The notes under the pieces: generated by a model
What the model was told of the DNA's origin: nothing
What the model saw: only the letters and a program-made list of their open reading frames with translations
Databases searched by the model: none
Program-made: the position numbers and the translations under genes
In this document: positions 45,601-56,787 of the stretch, in pieces
Layout: every line of letters starts with the position of its first letter
Numbering within the stretch: position 1 is the first letter of the stretch
DNA from: Maea johnstoni
Lineage: Eukaryota > Annelida > Polychaeta > Spionida > Magelonidae
DNA length: 64,000 nucleotides
Assembly: GCA_963942565.1 (NCBI GenBank)
Contig: OZ012694.1
Coordinates: 28,500,275 to 28,564,274 of the forward strand
Direction of reading: 5' to 3'

Positions 45601-48600
45601 TTCAGGCTAAAGCAGAATTGGCAAAGTTTTTGAAGGAAAAATGTTCATCGGAATATTATCCACAACTCTTCTTCAAATATTCTGTAAAGCTATTCTTAAT
45701 TCAAAAGTTATTGTCAAAAGTATCGTCGATCCAGACAACAATTTCTGGAGGAACTTTTAAGTGTTAATGTGTTAAACCTGGTATGTCGGTTTGTGATGTA
45801 ATCCTATGTGATAGATAACATTAAACCAGGAAAGCCAGCATGTATTACAAAATCCTGTGTGACAGATATCAATAAAGCAGGTGTGTCAGTTTGAGTTGTA
45901 ATATCCTATGTGATAGATAACATTACACCAGGGATGCCACTACGTATTGCAAAATCCAATGCCACCCTATCTGAGAGAGTGATATAACATCGCTTACCAC
46001 ACAGATCCGAAAGCGTCCCCCATTGCTACACTACGATGGCAGTCCACCTTTTAATTGTAAAATTCTGTGTGATAGATAACCGTTTCACTGTTAACGATAC
46101 AGATACCACTGGTAACGTTTCGACAGTACCGATACTGGTACTGTTTTGACAGTACCGGTACCGGTATCGTACCGTTTCTTGTTAACGGTATGCAACCCTA
46201 ACCAGGGATGCCAATATGTGTTGTAAAATCCAATTCCTCCCTAACTGTGAGAGTGATATGAAAATGCTTACCACAAAGATCCGAAAGCGTCCACCATCGC
46301 TACACTATGATGGCAGTCGACCTTGCGCAGCGTGACCCGCACGCCTCCGCGGTTAGCCTGCTCTCTCTTCAGCACCTCTATCTGGCTCTCCTTCAGCGAC
46401 ATCCCCCGCTGCAGCATCAGTCTCTGCTGGGGGGAGGCCGTCGACACGGGGGACGCCTGCTGCTGCTGGCGCCGTGCAGGGGTGGGCGGGGCGTAAGGGG
46501 GCGGAGCCTCAGCCTCGGGACTATAAGGGGGCGGGGCCTCACCCGTCACAGGCGGTCCAGTAGTGGTAAATGTATTTTTGTATGCTTCGACCATTTTTGG
46601 AGGCAGCACAAAAGACTGTGGGGAAACCCGCACAGGGGGCGCTGGTGCTGCCCCCCTCGGAGAAACATCAGCGCCATCTTCAGGGTTTGTGATGCGACTG
46701 GGAACGAAGCTCAGTGGTCGTGAATTAGGAGTCCTTGAGTCAACCCTAGGTGGCACTGCAGGTGCGTCAGGGTCTTGTACGACTCTGCGTGCCGGGGCGG
46801 TCTTTCGGCGCGTAAGTCCCGTGTTTCCCGTACAGCGGGTTGGGTTCCACGTTGGTTCGTAGATTTCCTCGGTGATTGCTTCACCATTCTCTGCAGGCGT
46901 TGTGTCCATAATACCTGTTGCTCCGGCAGCAGCTTCAGTGTTGGTATCATCAAATGATATCAGCGCCCCGCCGCCACTTTGGCTCGCAGCGACCGCACCA
47001 CTACTGTCAGCTTGGGACCTGCCAGCCCCGCCACCCTGTGCAACAGCCAACATAGGCTCTGTCACGTAATCATTCTCAAGGCACTTTACACCAGTCTCTT
47101 CGGCTCCATTCACCTTCCCACAATCCTTAGTGCTAGTGGACTTCCCTTCAGGAAGTTCTACACTAAGTCCTGGCGGATGGGGAAGGGGTGATGAAGGGTT
47201 TCGCTTTAATGACGATGAGGAAGATGGCTCTTCTGAGCTGCAGTCTGTGGTAGCTCGTCGCGTCAGACTGCCTCGAGATCTATTGTTGTCAGCCATTGTT
47301 GACAGGGGACGCCGCGGCCCTAGTGGATCCATCTGGTACACATGCTCAGGTTTATCAGCCTGAAAGACAACGAGAGAGAGAAAAACCTCTGATTATTAGA
47401 TGACCTGGTTACAAGATGACCTAATTATGACTTGGCCTAATTACAGATTGACTTGATTAAGAGTTGACCTTATTGGAGGTTGACCTCATTATGAGTTGGC
47501 CTGATTGCAGGTTGTTCTTGTTATGCTTTGGCCTGATTGTAAATTTACGATTGTGAGTTGACCTGACTACAAATTGACCTGCTTATGATTTGGCCTGAAT
47601 AGAGGTTGACTAGTCTGAAACACTTACCGCTAAAATACCCATTTCTTTAAGTTTGGCCTGCAAGGTGCGACACCATAGTATCATTTCATCTCTGGAAAAG
47701 TTGAAACATAAGAAGTATTTTTCAAAACTTACATACATGCATAAGTATCAAGGGTCCAGTTGGACAAGATATCAGATATTGTTCCTGTATATTTGGCACT
47801 TCTGCCAGTGTATAATGATGATTTAAGCATGGCCTATTCCTAGTAGCCAAAGCATCTTAGCCTGAATTTTTTAAATGCCTGACCAAAACAGCAATTCCAA
47901 AATTTCTGCCAGTCCAGATATAGCTACTCATCTAAAACAAATCCTTATCCCAGCCACATTTTATAGCCTATTATGCCAAAAAGGGAAATTTACACTTCAG
48001 CCATGTCCTAGAGAATTGTTTGTTAGAAAAATATTTGTTTTTTTACCCCAAAAAGGTAAAATTGAAATTTCTTCATAGTAGATTATTTGCCTGTCCAAAC
48101 AGAATGTTTTGCGGAAACAGCCTGTGCAAAAGAGAGGCAGGGCGGGTCCTGGTTTCGTCCCTGCCTTGGCCCTATGATATTTCTGGGTTCCTGACTTACC
48201 TAATTAAGGGGGCAGGATGACCCCTAGTTTGATAAGTAACAGTTAACTAGATTTTGTAACAAGATACGATATCAATATTTCTGTAATGATGCAATACCTT
48301 AACAACATTTTTAACACTACTGCCCTCCTCCCAGGTATCTATTTATTTGAAATTAGCACTGTCAGCTTAAGAAATTTCAATAATAGATACCTTCAGATAT
48401 CTTGGTAGCAGTTAAGTCAATTTCATATTGTCCAGAAGTACCAGTAAACAGATCTTAAACCTATATACCATATTTCTTCCTTTTTGATATCAATATTTGG
48501 TATTGTATCGAGAACCCACATTAAACCATACAGCTGACCCCTGGTAAGCATGTACAAAATTCTTGACTGCCCGCTTACCGAGTTGGTGCAGCAAGATTTA

Positions 48601-51600
48601 TCATCCGGTCCTGAAGGTGAATGAAGAAAACATGGGGCTGTCGTGAATCCAGCAGATCCTCACGCACTTGTCTGAAATAAACAAGAATGCCATTAATACC
48701 CAGGGACAGAATGATCATAGATCTAACAATTCAAGAATTGCACTTCAGAATTCCAATTTGCATTAAAAAGTATTCAATATCAGTAGAGGCACATATAATT
48801 GGGAAATTTAAAAAGAAGTTTATGTTCTCTATCTCAGGCAATCATATAACAAAGGGCAATAGTCTGCAGTACATGTGGTTGTAGTGATACTCCATGGCCA
48901 AACAGAGCACCAAAGTGATAAGTAATTATTCCCATCACCAGGTGGCTAGGCTGACATCATAGGAGCCATGGAAAATACAATATAAAACATAATTGAAATA
49001 GATATTAGACTTATTAGTACTTACCGACAAGACAGAAGTTTGTAGGTATTAATTGGGGAATTCCTAAATACGCTCTCCTCATTCTCATAATATTCTAAGA
49101 AAGGAATATTGTTTATTACTCCAAACACAAACCATCGGCGATCGCTTCTCTGAAAATGAAATAAAATACAATCAATCCAATTGTTAAACATGAGACTTCA
49201 TAGCGGTTGAGAATTGATGGAATAACCACTGGTGGAATAACCAATTTACAACTGCATCACATAAGTTCATGTCTGAATAATATGGCAATACCTTGATAGC
49301 AATGTACTACTTAAAAATGCTTGATTTTTTTCTTTTGTTACATTTCTATTAGTCCAAAGGTGTCTCAGACATAGGACGAAGAGCATTTTTTGAATATGCA
49401 GATGAGGTAGCATTGGAATTTTGTTTATTATCACTCTTTCTGCCATATTGTGGCTAAATAGTATTAGTTGCACGTAGTAGAGGAGTGCCGTCACAAAAAC
49501 ACTGCCTATCGGTACCCCCCAGTTTGCTGGCAACCTTCTCACATGCTCCAGCTGGAATTCTAACTCAGTCAGTGGAGAGAGACAGCAAACAGTCAGTGAC
49601 AATGCCTTAGACCACTCAGTTATCTGAGCAGTCCCCCAAATGAACACAGGAAACTCTCCAAAAGGATCTCGCCCTTTATGGATGACTGACAATTAGTGTC
49701 AACTGGGAATCGGTACAAATTTTGAGGACTGATCAACGTTCCTCCAGAGTGATCGATGATCAGTTTTTAATTGAAGATGGTTTTTTTGCACATTGACCCT
49801 TCCCCATAATGTGCATCACACGTCATGTGTTGTGCATTTTTCATGAAATTCAGGATTATACCTGTAGAAACAGGGTAGAAATAATAATGGAAACACAGAG
49901 AGTATATCTTTTGATATAACATAGACAAAAAAAACAGAAAGTAAGTCATTCAATCATGTGCAAATAATCAGGAAAATTGGTCTTCAAAAATTGGGACTGA
50001 TCATCAAAATTGGAAGTAAAAGAAGTGAGATCTCAGATTAATCAGAACAACACTACTGACAATAAAGAACATAAGGAGTTTTAGTGGTTGCCCCTGTCAG
50101 ATTATATGACCTAAATCCTACCATGTTAGCCCCAGCAGGGAGTTGAACTCTGAGCCCTGCCTCTCTGAATGCCAGCTCTCAGGCCAGCCCTACAACCACT
50201 GTGCCACTGAGCTTGCTGATATGTTTGCCTCAGAATTGTTGCCACTGTTGGTCTATAATCTCAGATTATCTGTCAAATATCTTAGAAAATTACTCTAATG
50301 ATTTAAATTCAAAAATGCCAGCAGAGGAAAGGTAATATAATAACCAGAATTCCAACAACTTTAAGGGATGGAAAAGTTGTGTTACTGAGTTGTTGATCAA
50401 TGTAACCTGTCAGTTAGGCATTGTTACTTTGTCACTGTATTATTGTCACAATGTTATAATGCATCTCCTATAAAGTTTCTGATTGAGTGTTATTGTGTTA
50501 CTTCAACATTGTTATTTTGTCAATGTATTATGTTCACATTGTTACAATGCTTCTTTAACTGAGTTTCTGAATACTTGCTATTGTGTTTCTTCAGCAGGAT
50601 ACTTTGCCACTGCATTATGTTCACATTGTTACAGTGCTTCTTTAACTGAGTTTCTGAATACTTGCTATTGTGTTTCTTCAGCAGGATACTTTGTCGCTGC
50701 ATTATGTTCACATTGTTACAATGCTTCTTTAACTGAGTTTCTGAATACTTGCTATTGTGTTTCTTCAGCAGGATACTTTGCCACTGCATTATGTTCACAT
50801 TGTTACAATGCTTCTTTAACTGAGTTTCTGAATACTTGCTATTGTGTTTCTTCAGCAGGATACTTTGCCACTGCATTATGTTCACATTGTTACAATGCTT
50901 CGTTGACTGAGTTTCTGAATACTTGCTATTGTGTTACTTTGGCATGTTTACTTAGTTTCTATATAACTGCCACTGTGCCACAATGTACCATCACTTTATT
51001 CTAATAATTTGCTATAATGATGACACATTTTGTTCTCATTTATCATCAGACCCTATTTCAATAACTCGTAACCCTGGATGTACATTTTTGAAGTGGTTAG
51101 AGTGAATGATCACACAATAGCTAGTCATATTGTTACATTATTTCTCTGAGTTTCTGAATATTTGCTATTGTGTCACTTTTGACAGGTTACTTTGTCTCTG
51201 TGATTCCTGCCACTGCGCCACAATGGTGCCATCACTTTATTCTAATGACTTCCTATAATGATGACACATTTTGTTACCATTGTCACCAGGCCCTATCTCA
51301 ATGACAATTCTTAACCCTGGATGTACATATTTGAAGTGGTTAGGGTGCTATATGAGTGATCATACAATAGCTAGTCCGGAGTGAGTGACTCAGAGGATCA
51401 GTTGTAAATTTAGAACGCCAAACAGTGATTGATGCATGTGGTGGTAAAAAATGGATTTTACACACATGCGCTGGTGTTAAGTTGCAGCGCCAATGGTCTA
51501 GACAGAGTGTTGAACCATCTCACAACCACTGGGGGAATTCCACTTGTGAAGAACTGCAAGAGCACTGAGTGTGAATATTCCAACTATGTATTTCACATAT

Positions 51601-52177
51601 TGCTGCCTATTCTCAGATTTTGTTTACTTATTTCACTTTGTCATGTGGTCTTTCTCTGTAAATGTTATTATATACCATGTTTGGCCATTCAAACTGAATC
51701 AGGTAATTCTCTCTACACTAGAGCTGCACTCACCACTCACGAACTCGAGTGGCTCGAGCCCTGGAGTAAACTCGCCGAGCTCGAGCTGAAATGTTCAAAT
51801 CGTGAGCTCGTCGTTGGGAACACAAACGTAACACAGGGCACATACCACACATTATCAACATACATAACTGCTTATCGCTGTCATGTTTTCTTTACAATCT
51901 CCAATGTATGCATTTAAGCGGTGTTGAGTGTTAAACTGACATTTGTACCTCGTCAGCACGTTTTGAAATTACATAAACATGGCAATGTTCATAATTGTCC
52001 GCCAATAAATATTTATTTCTTAATAGCTGGGCTGGAAAATAAATATCTTTTTGGAAAATCAGAACGTCCGTGAGCTCATGAGCTCACGAGTCAAACGGGT
52101 GGTGAGCTCATGAGTTGATCTCCCTCCGTGAGTGCAGCTCTACTCTACACCGTCTTAAAGTCAATATGCATATATTA

Positions 52178-52267
<90 letters not shown>

Positions 52268-53623
52268 AGCATGATCAATATATACATATGCGCTTATGCC
52301 TTGACAAAAAATTCTAGAGCAAAGCTACAGACCATGTTCAAAATCAGTGATGCAGAGACATTTCGTTAAAGCCTTTTCACTTCTACATAGACTGGCGAGT
52401 GCATTTCATCCTTCCTGTCATATGAGAAGCCTGCATTTACTTTCACAGTTGTTTGGGCACCAGTGGTCTAGATACTCTGCACTATGTAAAGTGGGATAAG
52501 CACATATTCAACTTCATTAATTTTATACATATACAACCAGTACTAATTTCATCTCTGTTCTAGCAGGTTGACAAAAAAATAAACTCTTTCACACCCACTC
52601 ACTCAGCATATATCCATAGAAACTAGGACACGCACATAACCTCTATGCCAGTACTAAGTTTTGATATCATATTTCCGCCAGTAGTCTAGACAAAGTATGT
52701 AAAATTTCTTCAAGTGGAAAATAGGTTTTCCATCCCTATGATGATTACATGGTGTGGAGCCACTTTATATACTGTCGTGTTTGTTGTGAAGTCAGCAAAT
52801 GTGCCTAAAGTATTGGGGGTGTCCAACTGTCGCACCGGGTCTCAAAACTTGGGTTCCAGGATTCACATGCATTTTGGAGAAGTGAACCCTCTCCAAATGT
52901 AGCTGGGAGACCTTAGGAATTCCTAGAATAATGTTAGGAAAATGCCAGGATTTCCAAGAATATCTCAGTCCATTTAATAAGCGTAGGGGAATCAAAACAC
53001 AAATTCCATTTTTCTTTGCCTTTAAGGCTAGGGTATATTTGGTGATTCTGCAAAGTGCACACATGATCAAATACCTAGGGATGTGCTTTATTTCTATAAA
53101 GAGAATCTTTACTTAATGAGCCTGGGAAACCCCAAAAATTCTGAGGATAAATCTAGGAAAATATAAGGATTTCCTCTCAAATACATTAGATAGGGGAAGG
53201 TGACTGCTTAGCCTGCCTCTTTTTCTTTGCCCTTTCCTTTAAAGCAAACATGATCATGTACCACGTTTCCTCTGTATCAGGGATCCTATTAAGAGTACCT
53301 GTGGAGTCCTACCATGATAAAATGTAGCCGGATATCCTTGAAAACCATGGCATCTTCCTTGCATTATCCCTGGAAAACTGGGTTTTCCCAACTATATTTG
53401 GCAAAGTTTAATCCAAAGACACAGAAAGATAATCTTCCTTATTTTAAGTCGGTAATAATCTTACATAGTTTAAACACCAGCTGTCAAGACTCTTGACTGA
53501 CATTTCCATCTTTTCCCTTACCTTTAAGGATGCAGCAAACTTGGTGGTGTTGGGCAGCTTTTTCAGGTATCCCTGCTTGTGTATGATACGAGGATGGGCA
53601 GTTTCGTCCTCGAGATCGTTCAT
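42699..53623 (-). CDS. PH domain plus tandem PDZ-like scaffold protein, 8 coding exons, 663 aa
   Basis: A likely membrane-recruited adaptor. Minus-strand exons in order are 53522-53623, 49025-49149, 48579-48671, 47628-47691, 46272-47359, 44319-44568, 43800-43943 and 42699-42824. All have AG/GT edges and consistent phases (0,2,2,0,2,0,0). Total 1,992 nt including TGA. The ATG at 53621-53623 has A at -3 and an in-frame stop upstream. Residues about 13-128 form a PH domain (KQGYLKKLP, RRWFVFGV, FLEYYEN, ending MILWCRTLQAKL). Residues 129-470 are low complexity, rich in P, S and T, with EEIYEPTW and two PPPY motifs (candidate WW-binding sites). Residues about 470-663 hold two linked PDZ-like modules (IGDQVISINGLPVETAAEA; LGFRRDG; VEPDGLAAKTGLS), and the protein ends KDYIVQ. 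The tight PDZ tandem recalls Mint/X11 and syntenin, but neither has a PH domain. The carboxylate-binding loop of the first PDZ is atypical. I do not know a named ortholog. Confidence 0.85.
43548..43774. mobile_element. piggyBac-like MITE, family B copy 5
   Basis: TTAA at 43548-43551 and 43771-43774. Begins CCCTTCCAATGCTGAGGC and ends CAGCAGCATAAGGG. A small internal duplication (CCCTGTCAT.TGG twice) makes it 13 bases longer than copy 1. Its edge is 25 bases from the penultimate coding exon of the PH-PDZ gene. Confidence 0.8.
44815..45065. repeat. Tandem repeat of a SINE-head-like unit
   Basis: Four units of about 65-70 bp: GACCACTTGGCAATCAGGGC, AGGCGCTCAATGGTGAGAG and ACAGGGAGCAGTCAGTCTC. 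Read on the minus strand the unit contains GATTGCCAAGTGGTCTAAGG, which resembles the A-box region of tRNA-Leu-type genes and of the SINE at 49490-49640. It lies in a PH-PDZ intron. Confidence 0.8.
45545..45775. mobile_element. piggyBac-like MITE, family A copy 5
   Basis: TTAA at 45545-45548 and 45772-45775. Begins CCCATTAATGCTCACAGCAGCC. It lies within a tandem repeat whose other units read ATATCATTAAACCAG without the insertion, so neighbouring monomers show the empty site directly. Confidence 0.85.
45998..46050 (-). pseudogene. Duplicate of the last 53 bases of the large PH-PDZ exon, with its splice donor
   Basis: On the minus strand this copies 46272-46324 (end of exon 5) with five mismatches by eye, and keeps the donor as GTG|gtaagc at 45997. 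It remains open (KVDCHRSVAMGDAFGSVW against KVDCHHSVAMVDAFGSLW). About 70 bases of the following intron are copied too. An AG lies just before the block (attaaaAG|GTGG), but the tract ahead is a poor acceptor. Probably a pseudo-exon rather than an alternative exon. Confidence 0.7.
47372..47620. repeat. Degenerate short tandem repeat with TGACCT words
   Basis: Intron sequence made of units of about 17 bases of the kind GAGTTGACCTGATTA. TGACCT (reverse AGGTCA) occurs about six times and TGGCCT about five times. It lies between the fourth and fifth PH-PDZ coding exons. Confidence 0.6.
47700..48570. other. PH-PDZ intron, nothing recognised
   Basis: Intron between the exons at 47628-47691 and 48579-48671. 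AT-rich, without recognisable elements. Confidence 0.4.
49480..49640 (-). mobile_element. tRNA-Leu-like SINE fragment
   Basis: Read on the minus strand, CTGCTCAGATAACTGAGTGG, then TCTAAGGCATTGTCACTGAC, resembles the A-box part of a tRNA-Leu head (compare GCCGAGTGGTCTAAGGC). It is followed by CTCTCTCCACTGACTGAG. The same head-like unit is tandemly amplified at 44815-45065. The 141-residue minus-strand frame crossing it is not a gene. Confidence 0.55.
50095..50222 (-). mobile_element. tRNA-derived SINE (minus strand)
   Basis: On the minus strand it reads AGCTCAGTGGCACAGTGGTTG, then AGTTCAACTCC. That is an A-box-like region followed by a B box matching RGTTCRANTCY (plus-strand 50139-50149). A tRNA-like head in a different family from the SINE at 27025. 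Confidence 0.6.
50520..50950. repeat. 87-bp minisatellite, about five units
   Basis: Unit begins ATTATGTTCACATTGTTACA and includes TTAACTGAGTTTCTGAATAC and TTCTTCAGCAGGATACTTTG. Units differ by single bases. Because 87 is a multiple of three, both strands stay open (173 and 121 codons) with a 29-residue periodic translation. I treat this as a repeat, not a gene. Confidence 0.93.
50985..51380. repeat. Direct duplication of ~190 bp
   Basis: CCATCACTTTATTCTAAT, GATGACACATTTTGTT, AACCCTGGATGTACAT and GAAGTGGTTAG.GTG occur at about 50988-51135 and again at about 51228-51375. Between them is a piece resembling the 87-bp repeat unit (CTGAGTTTCTGAATATTTGC). Confidence 0.75.
51711..52150. mobile_element. 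Non-autonomous hAT element
   Basis: A 424-bp element (51719-52142) with a perfect 8-bp target duplication CTCTACAC (51711-51718 and 52143-52150) and perfect 15-bp inverted ends TAGAGCTGCACTCAC. Inner palindromic words (CTCGAGTGGCTCGAG, GAGCTCATGAGCTCACGAG) abound. No transposase. Confidence 0.88.
52178..52264. repeat. (TA)n microsatellite
   Basis: About 43 TA dinucleotides, starting 28 bases after the hAT target duplication. Confidence 0.97.
52265..53521. other. PH-PDZ intron, nothing recognised
   Basis: Part of the first coding intron. Between about 52800 and 53400 the words TAGGAAAAT and CAGGATTTCC recur loosely, possibly an old tandem repeat. No exon seen. Confidence 0.4.
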
Positions 53624-53682
53624 CCTGGTTCTCCTCTGCGTAGTCCTCACTCAGACATAGATATGAGAAGTGTGCCACTAAT
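53522..53682 (-). other. PH-PDZ exon with 5' leader and start codon
   Basis: On the minus strand a good acceptor (cttctgacccag, AG at 53683-53684) opens this exon. It has 59 bases of leader, the ATG at 53623, 34 codons and donor gtaaggg. The leader has an in-frame TGA upstream of the ATG, which fixes the start. Confidence 0.75.
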
Positions 53683-56600
53683 CTGGGTCAGAAGAGGAAA
53701 AGAATAATTAACAGGTGTTAGGATACTACAGTACACATATCAACCAGGAAGTATCTATATATAGTTGAAGGGTTCCAGAAATAGGCTGTAAATTGTTCTG
53801 GGACCCTAGATTTTTTTAGTGTTAGAGCCTAGCCTATATAGAGGCCTGGGTGGTGATCAGATTTATAAAGAATAGGGATCATCAGATTTAAATTGTTTTA
53901 TTGATTTTCTACTATGAAAAACGTTCAAATTTTAGGTAATCATTCAAGAAAATTAAATTTTATTCCTGGGCTATAAGATACTTCTTTGGGTCCCTAAGTT
54001 TGCTATTTTTTAGAGCTCAGTTGGCCCCTATGACAAGATAATATTTCTTTAGCTCCTCAGTTCTTTGTTAGCTGTGAGCAGGGTTGGGTTTCTGCCGGCA
54101 GAAACATGTTTATGCATGGACAGCGTCGGAAACCTAGTTTCTCCCCCAGCAGAAATGAGAGAAACTCAAGATGGGATTTCACACATAAATATGCTTGAAA
54201 TGAAAGGAATTCAGGATAACTAATGGTGGCAGAAAACAAAGCAATATATGTATATATATATAAACATACACATTTAATAGGTCAACTGAACTCTATACAT
54301 GTATGTAGGAGATGAAATAGTATCCGTATCAGATGGTATGCTAATTTACTTTTGAAATCGCTGTGAGAAACTGGTAACAGTTTTCAGCACCATCGCAAAG
54401 ATGCCTCATGCCTGTAATATCTTTACTTCCAGAGGAGAATGAAACTAGTAAGCATATGTCTGAAGACTTTTTTCTGTCACTTTTCCAAAAACAGTGGAGA
54501 GAAAAAAAAATTAAAATCTGCTGTTTTTGGAATCTGGAATTAAAAAAAAAGGGATTTCTTTCTGCCGTTCACACATGCACCATCGTTAGTTTGCTAGGCC
54601 AGATCCCAAAATCAAGTCATTTTCATCCAATATCTAGACATGATGAGGTGCTTTGTGCAATACAGGTTGGCTGTTACTTTTTACTTACCCACACCATTTG
54701 CTAGTGCCAGATGTGGCTATTTCAAGCACATAAATGCTGATATCAGCAGAGAGGGTGGAAATATTGCAGAACACCCAACTCTGCTAGCATTTCTGAGTAG
54801 AAAAGTACATCACTGCAGAACATGGTTTGTTACCAAGCTCTCTTCTCTATAGTATGTATGAAAAGACAGACAGGCGTATCTATACCAAATGATTCACAAT
54901 AAGCATGTGTACAACTGTAAGACACCTAACTAGAAGTACTGTACATAGATCCTAAATAGGAATCAAATAATTTTTTCAAACAAGGGATTTGGAATTGTCC
55001 CAACTAGTTATCTGTGACACATTCCCCAGAGCATCGAGCTGACACCAGGAAATGGACCTAATATACCCTTGAAAGCTCTGCTGTCCGCCTGCTCCGTTCT
55101 AGCTTTATCTACTCCAGATATAAATGCTCTCAGATTACTGGTATATGTTAACTGTGCCATAACTGCAGTTGACAGGCATACACACAGGGGTCCATTGAAC
55201 AACCAGCTCACTATGTACACCCAATGTACAGTAGCCTGCATGAAGCTAATTGGCAAGTGACTGCTTTTCCCTGTAGCTTATAAGGTTGCTGGCTTAGAAA
55301 GAAAATACATGTGCCTTGATTTGAATGGAACACAAGTTATTTTCACACTAGTCGTCAAGAAACAGCTTGCCAGTTATGTTAAACTGCATCTAAAGCTGAT
55401 TTTGAATTGGATAATTCATCAAGTGTAATGAATGATATGTCTAATGATCTGCAGTACGCCAGTGCCCAAGCCATATGTGCTGCTCCCAGATGCAGATTCC
55501 CTAAGAGGCACTCAGAAATATTAAAGGGAAATCCCTCTTTTTTTGTCAGATTACCCACAGGGCAAAAACATATTAGAAGTCATGTTACCTTATTTCGGGT
55601 TCCATACATCTGGAGGAAGTCAGCATTGTATTTAGATAACTTTCTACTGTATCTAGTACTACTATGAATTCTCCGCAATTTGGGACACTTAATAATTTTG
55701 GATTGGGTTAAGGGTGGCCCATGTTTCCTGGAAATACAGACAACACAGCGTTAGCGGTCAGGATTTCCCTTAAAAAATTTACCTTAATGGTGATCAGCCA
55801 TCGATTGAGGGTGTCCCAAATTTTCCAATAATTATTTTGCACAATACTTGTGGTGGCCAAAATCTTTAGGGTTGCCTAAATTTTCAACAATTTACAGTAG
55901 ATCTACTTTGAAATTAATCAACAGATTTAGAGCCAAACCGATTACCTGATGTCCTGTGGCTATTTAGGTCTAAAAAAGTTCTTTGCTTCAGTACTACTTT
56001 CCTACCCTACCTAAAAAATCCTCTGTGTCGTTTTTAGAGGCAAAATGGCTGCCCCATGCATAAATGTAGAGAAAAAAAAATGGAATTGCCATGTATAACT
56101 CTGCAAAATCAAAACTTTTTCCTGCCTACGCTACTTAATTTTTTGCAACATGAAGTAGAATCAAAGATTTTTTTTCTTTTGAGCCAATTATAAATGCCAT
56201 AATACTTATTACGAAACACAAAATTTTCAAAAATAAGTGCAAAGGTAACATACTGGATATAACCCATCTAAGATTTATCCTCAAACACCACATGCAGGTA
56301 GAAATATATATTGGTACCATTAAAAATCAACTACCAAAAGTATTGGGCAAATGGGCTGCACTATACCAAATACTTCACGATCTATGAAAAGCACAAACAC
56401 CAAATGCCATCATTACAAATATGAATGTCTATTTATTCTGTATTGTATATATTTCATGTCTTAGAGCAATAAAGTTATAAAAAAAAAGATTTTTCCTTTT
56501 AGAACTTAACCAATTCATTCTTAAGAGGTCACTTTGAGAAGTGCCATCTGGGGATATGATACTTGTGAGTGAAGATAACTTCAAAATCAAGCATTAATTC

Positions 56601-56700
56601 ACATAAAAATTATAATTAGGCAGTTTAGGGAGAATCGTTGGTTTGTTTGTCATGAAAATACTTTTTTTAGATTGCTACGAAGTCCGAATATTAGAGATAT
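53683..56700. other. 5' intron of the PH-PDZ gene, first part
   Basis: Probable intron of the 5' leader. Contains a decayed relative of the 34638 element at about 54490-54600 and otherwise nothing recognised. Frames here (for example 55008-55256, minus) lack splice or family support. Confidence 0.45.
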
Positions 56701-56787
56701 CATGAAAAATGATATCTGTTTTTGGCCGCTTCAGGCATATATATATATATATAAGGTTTAAGTACCGGTAAGTATAAAACTATACAG

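Larger units (their letters stand above)
45290..46260. repeat. ~53-bp intronic minisatellite, interrupted by a MITE and other inserts
   Basis: Units built on CATTAAACCAGATATGCCAG, TATGCATTACAAAATCC and TGTGTGATAGATAT occur in series at 45340-45545, resume at 45776-45960 and end near 46240. The family A MITE at 45545-45775 splits one unit cleanly at its TTAA. A block at about 46075-46200 rich in GGTACCGGTATCG and ending TATGCAACCCTA looks like a hAT-type end. A copied exon edge sits at 45998-46050. Confidence 0.8.

Noticed and set aside
46307-46862. Long plus-strand frames opposite the large PH-PDZ exon
   Set aside because: Shadow frames of a GC-rich coding exon on the other strand, which itself joins in phase to its neighbours.
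49267-49692. 141-codon minus-strand open frame
   Set aside because: It crosses a tRNA-derived SINE and plain intron; no domain and no splice support.
50483-51004. 173-codon plus-strand and 121-codon minus-strand open frames
   Set aside because: Both are periodic translations of an 87-bp tandem repeat; period divisible by three keeps any frame open.
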